DNA of 12,468 bases. Source: Candidatus Woesearchaeota archaeon (lineage in GTDB: Archaea > Nanobdellota > Nanobdellia > Woesearchaeales > UBA11576). The stretch lies in contig JALWQS010000138.1 in assembly GCA_027083015.1 (NCBI GenBank), forward strand, positions 1-12,468, written 5' to 3'. Below are positions 1-6,714 of this stretch, one piece after another. The stretch's first letter is position 1; the number at the start of each line of letters is the position of its first letter. Below the pieces are notes generated by a model. It worked only from the letters and a program-made list of their open reading frames with translations. It was not told where the DNA came from and made no database searches. A program made the translations under genes and the position numbers.

Positions 1-112
1 TGAGAGCTATTTTTTATTTATTTGTTGTGTTATTTATCTTTGGGGACAACGATTATCTTTTTTAATCCTCTTGCTAATGTTTATTTTTCAGAAGGGACGA
101 CAAGACTTTTCT
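1..112. other. Left-edge segment, no firm gene
   Basis: This T-rich stretch is open in two + strand frames from the window edge. One frame ends at a stop near 133 and the other near 65. Both translate into hydrophobic, F/L/I-rich peptides that could be the tail of a membrane protein. T-rich DNA gives such peptides by chance, so neither frame can be chosen without the sequence to the left. Confidence 0.25.
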
Positions 113-125
113 AAAATATACATTT
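113..125 (+). promoter_or_regulatory. Putative TATA promoter of the thymidylate block
   Basis: AAAATATACATTT resembles an archaeal A-rich BRE followed by a TATA box. Its centre lies about 27 bp before the ATG at 145, the spacing expected for a leaderless transcript. The same 13 bases recur exactly at 2597-2609, in front of the second synthase/kinase pair. With one more T the element is an imperfect palindrome (12 of 14 positions), so it could also bind a regulator. The promoter role is inferred from position and composition. Confidence 0.5.
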
Positions 126-144
126 TAGTTGGATAATGCTTATA

Positions 145-237
145 ATGGAAGCGGTTCCTGATCTATCAAAAGTTATTTGTTCATATCATGATTTAAAGTT
201 AAAGATTGAAAGGATAAAAGGTGATATTTATGGTTGA
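145..237 (+). CDS. Possible 30-aa leaderless small protein overlapping thyX
   Basis: The ORF begins MEAVPDLSKV, ends in IKGDIYG and uses ATG at 145 (another in-frame ATG lies at 136). I recognise no family. It is supported by a TATA-like box at 113-125, placed so that transcription would start at or near this ATG, and by its arrangement with thyX: its last codons contain the thyX Shine-Dalgarno site and its TGA overlaps the thyX start by 8 nt (ATGGTTGA). That layout is typical of translational coupling. It may be a real small protein, a leader ORF that sets thyX expression, or simply untranslated leader; length alone cannot decide. Confidence 0.4.
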   Translation: MEAVPDLSKVICSYHDLKLKIERIKGDIYG

Positions 238-1825
238 AGTTGTTCTTGCTGGTTTTAATGTTGATGCCGAAGTTGTTGAGTCTGTTCAGGAAGGTAAAGA
301 TGTTTCTTCTGAACAGTTATCTCCGGAATCGGTTCCTGCTTCTTATGCTCGGATCTCACGTGATCCCCGCGATATTCCTGAGTTGAGACGTGATGCTCGC
401 GAAGATGTTAAGAGCGCTCGACGCTCTAATAGGAATATCATCTTTCAGATGGGTCATAAGTCTGTCGGTAATCACGCAAATTTCAACTTTGATGTCATGC
501 ACATTTCTCGTCTGGCTGTCGAGTGGCTTGAAGCTCGCAGGGTCGGTGCTGGTTATACTGAGAAGTCTCAGCGTTACATAACTCTTGATGGTGATTATGT
601 TATGCCTGAAGAGTTTTCTCGCGAGGATCAGGTTAAGTTTCGTGATCTGGTTGAGAATGTTCAGAACCGTTTTTATCTGGATAATCTTGATGCTCTTGTA
701 GACTATCATTTTGAGCAGAATCCTGACCTTGCTAAGGCTGCTGCTGATACTGAAGCTCGCGGTGTTCCTGATAAGCGTAATCGTGCTAAGAATATGCTTG
801 AAGGTTGGGGCAAGGAGGATGCACGTTATGCTCTTGGACTAGCTATTGAGGCTCAGGTCGGTGTTACTTTTTCTGCTACTGCTCTTGAGCATGCTATCAG
901 GAATATGAAGTATGCTCCTCTTGCTGAGGTTCGCGAACTTGCTGGAAAGCTCTTTGATGTAACAAAGGGTATCGCCCCTTCTTTGATTCTTTATACTGAT
1001 CCTGAAATTTTTCAAAGGTCTTTCAGGGGAAAAGAATTGCAGGATGGAGCCTTCAGAGAGGGTCCTGAACACATAAGAAAAGTGGTTTCTGATACTTTAA
1101 AGGATATTAAGCTTAAGCTTTCTTTTGTCAATCCTGCTAGTTTCAGCTATCAGGGTGATGATGTTGCTCTCGTCAGGAACAATGATCATGATATGAATAT
1201 CTTAGCAGCTGTCCTCTTTAGTAATTCTCAGTGGCCAATTGAGGAGTGTTATCTTGCTGCTAAGGAATTGAAGCGGGATGGGGATCGGGCTTTGAAGTTT
1301 ATGCGTGATGTTTGGCAGTATGTTTCTGAGTTTGATAATCCTCCCAGGGAGTTTGAACATGGAGGTCCTTTGATGTTTGCTATGACTGTCAGTTCTTCCT
1401 GTTATGCTCAGCTTAAGCGCCATAGGATGATGACTTTGACTGCTCAGGATTATAATCCTAAGCTTAGTTTTACCTGTCCTGATTCTGTTAAGGCTGTCGG
1501 TCTGGAATCTGCTTTGAAAGAGGTTGTTGATAGGTCTTCTGAGTTGTACAGGGAGTTTCTTCCTAAGTACGGCCGCGCTGCTGAGTACTGCCTTACTAAT
1601 GCTCATAGGCGCAGGGTTCTCGTCTCTGTCAATTCTCGGGAACTGAATCATCTTGCTCGTCAGCGTTGTGATTCTCATGCCCAGTGGGATATTCGTGATA
1701 AGGCTCACAAGATGCTCGCTTTGGCTAAGGATTATGCTCCTCTTGCTCATCTTCTTTCATCGGGCAAGGATGAGTTTCAGGAACTGAAAGAGGAAATCTA
1801 CGGCCTTCCGGATGATGAGAAATAA
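230..1825 (+). CDS. thyX: Tandem two-domain ThyX, FAD-dependent thymidylate synthase
   Basis: A 531-aa protein with two ThyX-like domains. ThyX makes dTMP from dUMP in the cytoplasm using FAD, NADPH and methylene-folate; standard ThyX is about 220-250 aa and tetrameric. Domain 1 (about 1-245) has GHKSVGNHANFNF and a degenerate signature RRVGAGYTEKSQRY (103-116) that keeps the E-x-S-x-R-Y half but lacks RHR. Domain 2 (about 290-510) has RHR at 397-399 followed by a diverged second half, then NSRELNHL (468-475) and AQWDIR (484-489), as in the ThyX C-terminal region. I chose ATG 230 over GTG 221, because the GTG lies inside the Shine-Dalgarno sequence AGGTGAT (219-225). It is followed 43 bp later by a thymidylate kinase gene. 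Two-domain members of this family exist elsewhere; whether this one makes dTMP is not proven by sequence. Confidence 0.88.
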   Translation: MVEVVLAGFNVDAEVVESVQEGKDVSSEQLSPESVPASYARISRDPRDIPELRRDAREDVKSARRSNRNIIFQMGHKSVGNHANFNFDVMHISRLAVEWLEARRVGAGYTEKSQRYITLDGDYVMPEEFSREDQVKFRDLVENVQNRFYLDNLDALVDYHFEQNPDLAKAAADTEARGVPDKRNRAKNMLEGWGKEDARYALGLAIEAQVGVTFSATALEHAIRNMKYAPLAEVRELAGKLFDVTKGIAPSLILYTDPEIFQRSFRGKELQDGAFREGPEHIRKVVSDTLKDIKLKLSFVNPASFSYQGDDVALVRNNDHDMNILAAVLFSNSQWPIEECYLAAKELKRDGDRALKFMRDVWQYVSEFDNPPREFEHGGPLMFAMTVSSSCYAQLKRHRMMTLTAQDYNPKLSFTCPDSVKAVGLESALKEVVDRSSELYREFLPKYGRAAEYCLTNAHRRRVLVSVNSRELNHLARQRCDSHAQWDIRDKAHKMLALAKDYAPLAHLLSSGKDEFQELKEEIYGLPDDEK

Positions 1826-1868
1826 ATTGATGAGATAAGGCTGCAAGTTTGTTTAGAGGTTAGATATT

Positions 1869-2534
1869 ATGACTTATGAAGGCGTTTGGATCGTTCTTGA
1901 CGGACCTGACGGTTCTGGAACCACTACTCAGATCTTTAGGCTTGCTGAAAGCATCTTTAGAGCTGATAAGAGTCATCTTGTTCTCATGACTCGCGAACCC
2001 ACCATGGGTTTTTATGGTTCTAAGATCCGTCGTATGCTCTCAGACCCTAATATTGATATTTCTGCTACTGGTGAAGAGTTTCGTGATCTTTTTATCTTAG
2101 ACAGGAAGGATCATATGAAACGTGTTGTTATGCCTGCCTTAAAGCAAGGCCTGATCGTTCTTCAGGACAGGAGCCTTTACTCGACGATCGCTTATCAGGG
2201 GATGCAGGGTGTTCCTTTAGACGAGATTGTGAGAAAACACGATTTTATGCCTACTGTTCCTGACATCTCTTTGATATTTAGGGTTGACGTTCATAGGCTT
2301 AAGGATCGTCTTGACACTTCTCATAAGGAAGCCTTCGACAACCTTGATTATCAGGCTAAAATAATGCACAATTATGATCTGTTGCCTTCTCTTCTTTCTT
2401 CTCAGGTACCTAAGCATAATCTTATTTATGTCGATGCCAATAAGGGCATTGATGATCTGACTGTTGAATGTTTTCAACATATCAAACCTTTTCTCCCTAT
2501 GAATTATGAAAGATTGCAGCAGAGTTTCAGGTAG
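1869..2534 (+). CDS. tmk: Thymidylate kinase, first copy, P-loop lacks lysine
   Basis: A 221-aa P-loop kinase of the dTMP kinase family, which converts dTMP to dTDP with ATP. Visible motifs: P-loop GPDGSGTTTQ (12-21), TREP (41-44), LDRKDH (77-82, the family's ADRxxH region) and QDRSLYSTIAYQG (99-111, the DR motif and substrate-binding helix). The P-loop lysine of GxxGxGK[ST] is replaced by threonine. Such replacements may occur in some lineages, but they make substrate and activity less certain. GAGGT at 1856-1860 is a good Shine-Dalgarno site 8 nt before ATG. The gene lies 43 bp behind thyX and is probably in its operon. It differs clearly from the second copy downstream, so it is not a recent duplicate. 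It could phosphorylate another deoxynucleoside monophosphate. Confidence 0.88.
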   Translation: MTYEGVWIVLDGPDGSGTTTQIFRLAESIFRADKSHLVLMTREPTMGFYGSKIRRMLSDPNIDISATGEEFRDLFILDRKDHMKRVVMPALKQGLIVLQDRSLYSTIAYQGMQGVPLDEIVRKHDFMPTVPDISLIFRVDVHRLKDRLDTSHKEAFDNLDYQAKIMHNYDLLPSLLSSQVPKHNLIYVDANKGIDDLTVECFQHIKPFLPMNYERLQQSFR

Positions 2535-2596
2535 TTATTCTCTCGAGGATCTGTTTTTTGATAGGAATGATCTTTGCTTCTGATCTTTTTGTCTCA

Positions 2597-2609
2597 AAAA
2601 TATACATTT
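2597..2609 (+). promoter_or_regulatory. Second copy of the 13-bp promoter-like element
   Basis: An exact second copy of AAAATATACATTT, with similar flanks (TCT before, AG shortly after). It lies 63 bp after tmk copy 1 and about 135 bp before the preferred thyA start. If it acts as a TATA box, transcription would begin near 2630 and leave a leader of over 100 nt before thyA. It may instead be a regulator site. The interval 2535-2721 contains no convincing gene. Confidence 0.4.
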
Positions 2610-2708
2610 CAGGACATCTTTTCTATCATCTTCTTTTAAGCACAACAAATCTTTTAATGGTTTTCACTGTCCGATACTCTTAATTTCTCGTCGGGAGCAA
2701 CAACAAGA

Positions 2709-2715
2709 TTATATA
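2709..2715 (+). promoter_or_regulatory. Proximal TATA box of the thyA-like gene
   Basis: TTATATA lies about 30 bp before the in-frame GTG at 2743, which matches a leaderless start. No Shine-Dalgarno sequence precedes either candidate start (2722 or 2743). Confidence 0.5.
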
Positions 2716-2742
2716 CTTCCTGTGCTTAGTTATTTTTTTAGT

Positions 2743-4095
2743 GTGAAGACTATAACTATCGGGACGGACCCTTATAAAGAAAAGGATATCAAGAAGCTTG
2801 TTTATCATTCTGATGACATCCCTCAGGTCCAGCTCTTTAATTCTTCAGATGTTATCTCCGGTAATCCGGGTTCTAACATTGCTATCGGCTTCGTCTATAC
2901 TTGGAAGAGTGATGCTCCTCCGGTTAATGTCCATAATCTAATGCAGCGCCTCTCTAATTATGCCGCTCTTACTGGCCTTTGGCGTACCACTAATGGAGGT
3001 CGTTATGTCTTCTCTAACATTGTAGCCAATCCCAATATCAATAAGCTTGTCCTTTTGGTTTTTGGCCAGAAGGATAATGGTCATCTGTTGGTCAATGCTT
3101 GTGAAAATTTTTGGAGATATGGTACTGATGGGAATGGTATCATAAAGAATTGCGCTGCTGCTAATCCTAAGTTTGAGCAAGTTCCTAAAGAGGCTCTTGA
3201 GCGTGTAAGAAAGCAGGCTGACCTTCTTATTGTCCGCAACATCACTGACGGAGACGATATTGAACCAGTTATTAAGGCTCTCATCCAAGAGCCTGAAAAT
3301 GGCGTTCCTGTTAGCTCTTTTAAGGATCTGGATATCTCTTTTTATTCTAATGTCTTGAAAAGCGATCTTCTTTATGATGATGGTGCCCGTTTTGATTCTC
3401 CTCTACTCAATGATCTTTCTGCTGGCGCTAAGAATGTCAGTTTTAAGTCTTCTGCATTATCGTCTGTTCATGGACAGTCTGTTCAAGCTTCTAACCTTTC
3501 TGATGCTGTCGAGAAGATCGCTTCTTTTGTTTTTGAGCACGGATCCGCAAGTGTTGATATGCGTAATCTTAAGATGAAGGAATGCAGGTCTATTTCAGTC
3601 ACTATTATGGATCCTTTAGAGACCATTCCTGAATCCTTCAGCGAGGAGTATATCAAGCAGTATGTTGCCGAGTTTATGGACGGTGTGAATAAAGATAGTG
3701 AATTCGCTTATACTTATCACGAGCGCATCTTTAAGCGTTGGGGTAATCAGGTTGAGAAGGTTATTGATATCCTTAAGCAGAACCCTAATACGCGGCGTGC
3801 TTGCATCTCTTTATGGGATCCGTTCTTGGACTTAGGTTCTCCTACGCCTCCGTGTCTTGATTTCATCTGGCTTTGTGTGAGGGATCGTAAGCTTGAGCTT
3901 CATGCTTTGTATCGCTCTCATCACTTGGCGACTGTCACTTCAGAGGGTAAGCTGATGTTGGGGGAAGGTGCTTTTGTCCCTAATATGTATGCTCTTGGCA
4001 CTTTACAGAAGTTTATCGCTGACCGTCTGGATCGTGATCGTGGTCCTCTGATCTTGACCGATTTTTCAGGTCATATCCATATTGCGGATATTTGA
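2743..4095 (+). CDS. MtrA-like domain fused to ThyA-type thymidylate synthase
   Basis: A 450-aa two-part protein. Residues about 38-180 resemble MtrA, the corrinoid subunit of tetrahydromethanopterin S-methyltransferase: GNPGSNIAI, then SNIVANPNINKLVLLVFGQ, then NGHLLVNACENFWRYGTDGNG and VPKEALERV. His114 in this NGHL aligns with the MtrA cobalt-ligand histidine (His84). Residues about 260-450 are an archaeal ThyA-type synthase: PTPPCLDF with the probable catalytic Cys371, YRSHHL (390-395, the YQRSxD region), PNMYAL (413-418, the Asn region) and HIHI near the end. ThyA transfers a one-carbon unit from methylene-tetrahydropterin to dUMP. I prefer GTG 2743, placed correctly behind TATA at 2709-2715; GTG 2722 would add seven residues. 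A kinase gene follows. The N-terminal domain may carry a C1 unit or corrinoid, or be purely structural. The product could be dTMP or another 5-substituted pyrimidine. Confidence 0.82.
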   Translation: MKTITIGTDPYKEKDIKKLVYHSDDIPQVQLFNSSDVISGNPGSNIAIGFVYTWKSDAPPVNVHNLMQRLSNYAALTGLWRTTNGGRYVFSNIVANPNINKLVLLVFGQKDNGHLLVNACENFWRYGTDGNGIIKNCAAANPKFEQVPKEALERVRKQADLLIVRNITDGDDIEPVIKALIQEPENGVPVSSFKDLDISFYSNVLKSDLLYDDGARFDSPLLNDLSAGAKNVSFKSSALSSVHGQSVQASNLSDAVEKIASFVFEHGSASVDMRNLKMKECRSISVTIMDPLETIPESFSEEYIKQYVAEFMDGVNKDSEFAYTYHERIFKRWGNQVEKVIDILKQNPNTRRACISLWDPFLDLGSPTPPCLDFIWLCVRDRKLELHALYRSHHLATVTSEGKLMLGEGAFVPNMYALGTLQKFIADRLDRDRGPLILTDFSGHIHIADI

Positions 4096-4164
4096 TCGGC
4101 CTGGATGATTGTTTCGTAATATTTTATGATGGTTATTTTGTATTGAATATCAAGAGGTTTTACT

Positions 4165-4803
4165 ATGAAACATAAAGGACTGTTTATTGTTTTTGAGGGG
4201 CTTGATGGTTCTGGATCTTCTACTCAGGCCAGCATGTTGAAGGATTATCTTAAGACTTTTGGTCTTTCACCTCATGTTACTAAAGAACCTACGAATAATC
4301 TTATCGGCGGTCTTATTCGTGGAGCTCTTACTAAGGAATGGCAGCCTTCTATCCAGTGTCTTGAGCTTTTGTTTGCTGCTGACCGTGCTCATCATCTCGA
4401 CCGCGAGATCATTCCCAGTCTTAAGGCGGGTAAGGTTGTCATTAGTGACCGTTACTTCTTTTCCACTATTGCTTTTGGTTCTATCGAGTGTAGTGCTGAA
4501 TGGCTCAAGTCTTTGAACAGGAATTTTCTTGATCCTGACTTGACTTTTCTTATCAAGGTCCCTCCTGAGGAATGTATTCGTCGTATCGGTAAGTCGCGTT
4601 TTGAGTTTGAGCTTTTTGAGGAGGTTGAGAAGCTTAATAAGGTCTGGTTTGCGTATGAAGCTTTGGCTAAGGAGCATGATAATGTTTTTATCATTGATGG
4701 TACTCAGCCTGTTGAAGTAGTCCATAAGCGGATTATCAGCATATTACAGGATTACCTGACTGGCAACAAGACAAGTGATAGCAAGGATGTTTTAGAAAGT
4801 TGA
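4165..4803 (+). CDS. tmk: Thymidylate kinase, second copy, P-loop lacks lysine
   Basis: A 212-aa dTMP kinase family protein. Motifs: FEGLDGSGSSTQ (10-21, the P-loop with serine in place of lysine), TKEP (39-42), LFAADRAHH (69-77) and SDRYFFSTIAFG (94-105). The ADRxxH and DRY blocks are nearer the standard family than those of the first copy, so this may be the housekeeping enzyme. GAGGT at 4154-4158 lies 6 nt before ATG. The gene is 69 bp behind the MtrA/ThyA fusion and is probably cotranscribed with it. Two kinases next to two different synthases suggest either separate substrates or simple redundancy. The C-terminal dozen residues are hydrophilic and carry no motif. Confidence 0.9.
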   Translation: MKHKGLFIVFEGLDGSGSSTQASMLKDYLKTFGLSPHVTKEPTNNLIGGLIRGALTKEWQPSIQCLELLFAADRAHHLDREIIPSLKAGKVVISDRYFFSTIAFGSIECSAEWLKSLNRNFLDPDLTFLIKVPPEECIRRIGKSRFEFELFEEVEKLNKVWFAYEALAKEHDNVFIIDGTQPVEVVHKRIISILQDYLTGNKTSDSKDVLES

Positions 4804-4808
4804 AAAGA

Positions 4809-4840
4809 ATTTTTTGTATTTATTATTCTTCTATTCTTCT
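4809..4840 (+). terminator. T-rich terminator after the thymidylate block
   Basis: Starting 5 bp after the second kinase stop, a TTTTTT run is followed by about 25 more T-rich bases. Archaeal RNA polymerase terminates at such U-rich tracts without needing a hairpin. The position at the end of the operon fits. Confidence 0.45.
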
Positions 4841-5209
4841 TCAGAACCGGCATCGTTCTCTTTGCCGATGCTTTCGAATAATGTTTTGTTCTTCTGTATG
4901 GTCTTATAGCTGATATTGCTTTGCGCTACCAAAGGATCACCTCATTTCTGGTTTTTGTATCTATCTTTTGAAAAGATTTTTTTGTTCAGCCGTGCTGAAT
5001 CGTTCTTGTTTCTCTGAAAAAAGTTGGGGTGGTTCTGAAACGTGAAGAATCAGAACCAGAATATATTATACCAACACCCAGTCATATATAAAGTATCATG
5101 TTTTAGAAAATATATGATGCAGTGCGACATCATTGTTGAGTGAAAATTTTTTATTTTTGAGTTTTGGATTGTTCCTGCTTTGTGCTGCTTATTGTCATCA
5201 TCTTTTATA
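4841..5209. other. Gene-free region with several inverted repeats
   Basis: About 370 bp with no convincing gene but several perfect inverted repeats: GCATCG/CGATGC (4850-4855 with 4866-4871), TTCAGC/GCTGAA (4985-4990 with 4994-4999, 3-nt loop), GGTTCTGA/TCAGAACC (5031-5038 with 5050-5057) and ATGATG/CATCAT (5114-5119 with 5128-5133). TCAGAACC also occurs at 4841-4848 and could pair with 5031-5038. A strong TATA-like TATATAAAG lies at 5085-5093, and a T-rich tract at 5147-5158. I see no match to RNase P RNA, SRP RNA or tRNA. It may hold regulatory RNA or only operon-end sequence. Confidence 0.35.
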
Positions 5210-5713
5210 TCAGTTATCGACGTGAAACACATCTACAAGCTTATCTGATATGATCTCGTTCTTTTCAGCATCTACTTTTATATTGAGTGTCTTGAAGGTT
5301 TTTGTCACGAATGTTATGTTCCAGACTTGCCCTTCTTTTATGTTCTGCAGCAGGACTACTTCTTTAATCGGTTGGTGTGTCGGGTATTTTGTTTTTTGCA
5401 GGTCTCCTGCGAGTTCCAGTGCTACTTCGTAACTGGTTGTCACTTTTTCCATATCTAATGGTTGTATCTCATGTTCTGGGTCTTTGAATACCTTTTGGTC
5501 TTTATTTAGCTCCAGGGATTTGCATTCTTTGTCTATAAGAAATGTTGTCATCAAGCCTTCTTTTTTTCCATAGAATCCTATGTCGTATTTGTGTTCTTGT
5601 TCCGGTTCTATCATTATAAGTACGTGTGTCAGGAACCAGTCTTCATGGGACTTCTTCCATTCCTGAAATTTTTTGTTGGCTTTCAGGTTCTCTACTGCAT
5701 GTTTAACTATCAT
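5210..5713 (-). CDS. Hypothetical 167-aa protein with PepSY-like C-terminus
   Basis: A soluble, charged, Lys/Glu-rich protein with no signal peptide or membrane helix. I do not recognise the family with confidence. The C-terminal part (about 118-160), with WNITFVTKTF followed by NIKVDAEKNEIIS, has the strand-turn pattern of PepSY domains (a V-D-A-x-x-G-E-I-like turn). Residues 89-104 (EKVTTSYEVALELAGD) look like the preceding helix. Small proteins of this build are common in DPANN genomes (from memory). The start codon has no Shine-Dalgarno sequence but lies about 28 bp from a TATA-like element shared with taw1, so it is probably leaderless and divergently transcribed. The function is unknown. 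Confidence 0.65.
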   Translation of the reverse strand: MIVKHAVENLKANKKFQEWKKSHEDWFLTHVLIMIEPEQEHKYDIGFYGKKEGLMTTFLIDKECKSLELNKDQKVFKDPEHEIQPLDMEKVTTSYEVALELAGDLQKTKYPTHQPIKEVVLLQNIKEGQVWNITFVTKTFKTLNIKVDAEKNEIISDKLVDVFHVDN

Positions 5714-5735
5714 CTTACTTGAAAAATTCTAAAGA

Positions 5736-5746
5736 CTTAAAAAACT
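5736..5746. promoter_or_regulatory. Shared divergent TATA-like element
   Basis: ACTTAAAAAAC lies between two divergent start codons only 52 bp apart. Its centre is about 25 bp from the taw1 ATG (5766) and about 28 bp from the start of the opposite gene (5713). It reads as a TATA-like A/T box on both strands, so one element may serve both leaderless genes. Confidence 0.45.
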
Positions 5747-5765
5747 TGCCCTCTCTCCAAAGAGC

Positions 5766-6707
5766 ATGGTCAAAGAATCTTATAAGAAACTGCTTGAGAA
5801 ACAGCATTACGCGATTATCGGTTCTCATTCTGCTGTCAAGCTTTGTTCCTGGACTAAGAAGTCTCTTCGTAATCAGGGCGTTTGCTATAAGGAGAAGTTT
5901 TATGGTATCAGGTCTCATCGTTGCTGCCAGATGTCTGTCACCATAAATTATTGTGATATGGATTGTGTTTATTGTTGGCGGGAGCATTACAATGAGCCTT
6001 TTTCTGATCTTGATGATCCTGTTGAGTTGGTGGATAAGGCTATTCTTGCTCAGCGTAAGCTCATCTCTGGTTTTGGGGGTTTTGAAGGCACTGATAAGCA
6101 GAAGCTGAAGGAAGCTGCTGAACCTAATCAGTTCGCTATATCTCTTACTGGTGAAACATTGTATTATCCTCGTCTTTCTGAGTTTATCCGCGAGCTTAAG
6201 AAGCGTAATTTCTCTTCGTTTATCGTCTCTAATGGTATGCTTCCTGATGTCCTTCAGAATCTTGAGCCGCCTACTCAGTTGTACATTTCTATTGATGCTC
6301 CTGATCCCGAACTTCAGAAAAGGATCTGTAAGCCTCTTCATGAAGATTCTTGGGATCGTCTTCTTTCTTCTCTTAAGATTCTTTCTCAGCTTAAGTCTAA
6401 GACTCGTACGTGTTTGCGTCTTACTCTGATCAAAGGTCTTAACATGGTGGATCCTAAAGGTTATGCGGATCTTATCGTACTGGCTGATCCTCATTTTGTT
6501 GAGGTTAAGGCTTACATGTTTGTCGGTGCCAGTCGCCTTAGGTTATCTATGGACAATATGCCTCGCCATGAAGAAGTCCGGGCTTTTGCTGAAGAGGTTG
6601 CTCGTCTTTCCGGTTATCAGGTGATTGATGAGCAGAAAGAGTCTCGTGTGGTCCTTCTTATGAAGGAAGATTTTGATGGCAGGTTCTTGTCCGAAGATAG
6701 GTCTTGA
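5766..6707 (+). CDS. taw1: 4-demethylwyosine synthase Taw1 (archaeal TYW1), radical SAM
   Basis: A 313-aa radical SAM enzyme that builds the tricyclic wyosine base at G37 of tRNA-Phe from N1-methylguanosine and pyruvate. It has the radical SAM cluster motif CDMDCVYC (Cys63, Cys67, Cys70) and three further cysteines, Cys27, Cys40 and Cys53. This spacing is one residue off the two-cluster pattern known in the Methanocaldococcus enzyme (26/39/52 and 62/66/69). SLTGE (126-130) matches the GGE-type SAM-binding region. The length is typical for archaeal Taw1. No Shine-Dalgarno sequence is seen; the TATA-like element 25 bp upstream suggests a leaderless start. It is not functionally linked to the thymidylate block. 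This identification is strong and supports an archaeal origin. Confidence 0.93.
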   Translation: MVKESYKKLLEKQHYAIIGSHSAVKLCSWTKKSLRNQGVCYKEKFYGIRSHRCCQMSVTINYCDMDCVYCWREHYNEPFSDLDDPVELVDKAILAQRKLISGFGGFEGTDKQKLKEAAEPNQFAISLTGETLYYPRLSEFIRELKKRNFSSFIVSNGMLPDVLQNLEPPTQLYISIDAPDPELQKRICKPLHEDSWDRLLSSLKILSQLKSKTRTCLRLTLIKGLNMVDPKGYADLIVLADPHFVEVKAYMFVGASRLRLSMDNMPRHEEVRAFAEEVARLSGYQVIDEQKESRVVLLMKEDFDGRFLSEDRS

Positions 6708-6714
6708 ATGTTCA

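Noticed and set aside
221..229. GTG at 221 as the thyX start
   Set aside because: The GTG lies inside the Shine-Dalgarno sequence AGGTGAT that serves ATG 230, and MVEVVLAGF is a more typical ThyX N-terminus.
1202..1750. Antisense open frame (182 codons) opposite ThyX domain 2
   Set aside because: The translation matches no family pattern, while the + strand frame has clear ThyX motifs across the same interval.
145..4803. Thymidylate block as part of a virus or prophage
   Set aside because: No capsid, terminase, portal, integrase or replication gene is visible; the neighbouring taw1 and cca are core archaeal genes, and codon skew is the same inside and outside the block.
4841..5160. CRISPR array or origin repeats
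   Set aside because: The repeats are short and inverted, not regularly spaced direct repeats, and no iterated origin boxes or Orc1/Cdc6 gene are present.
5715..6494. Long open frame (259 codons) antisense to taw1
   Set aside because: It runs opposite a gene with the full Taw1 cysteine pattern, its translation is basic and of low complexity, and the T-rich coding strand makes long antisense frames common here.
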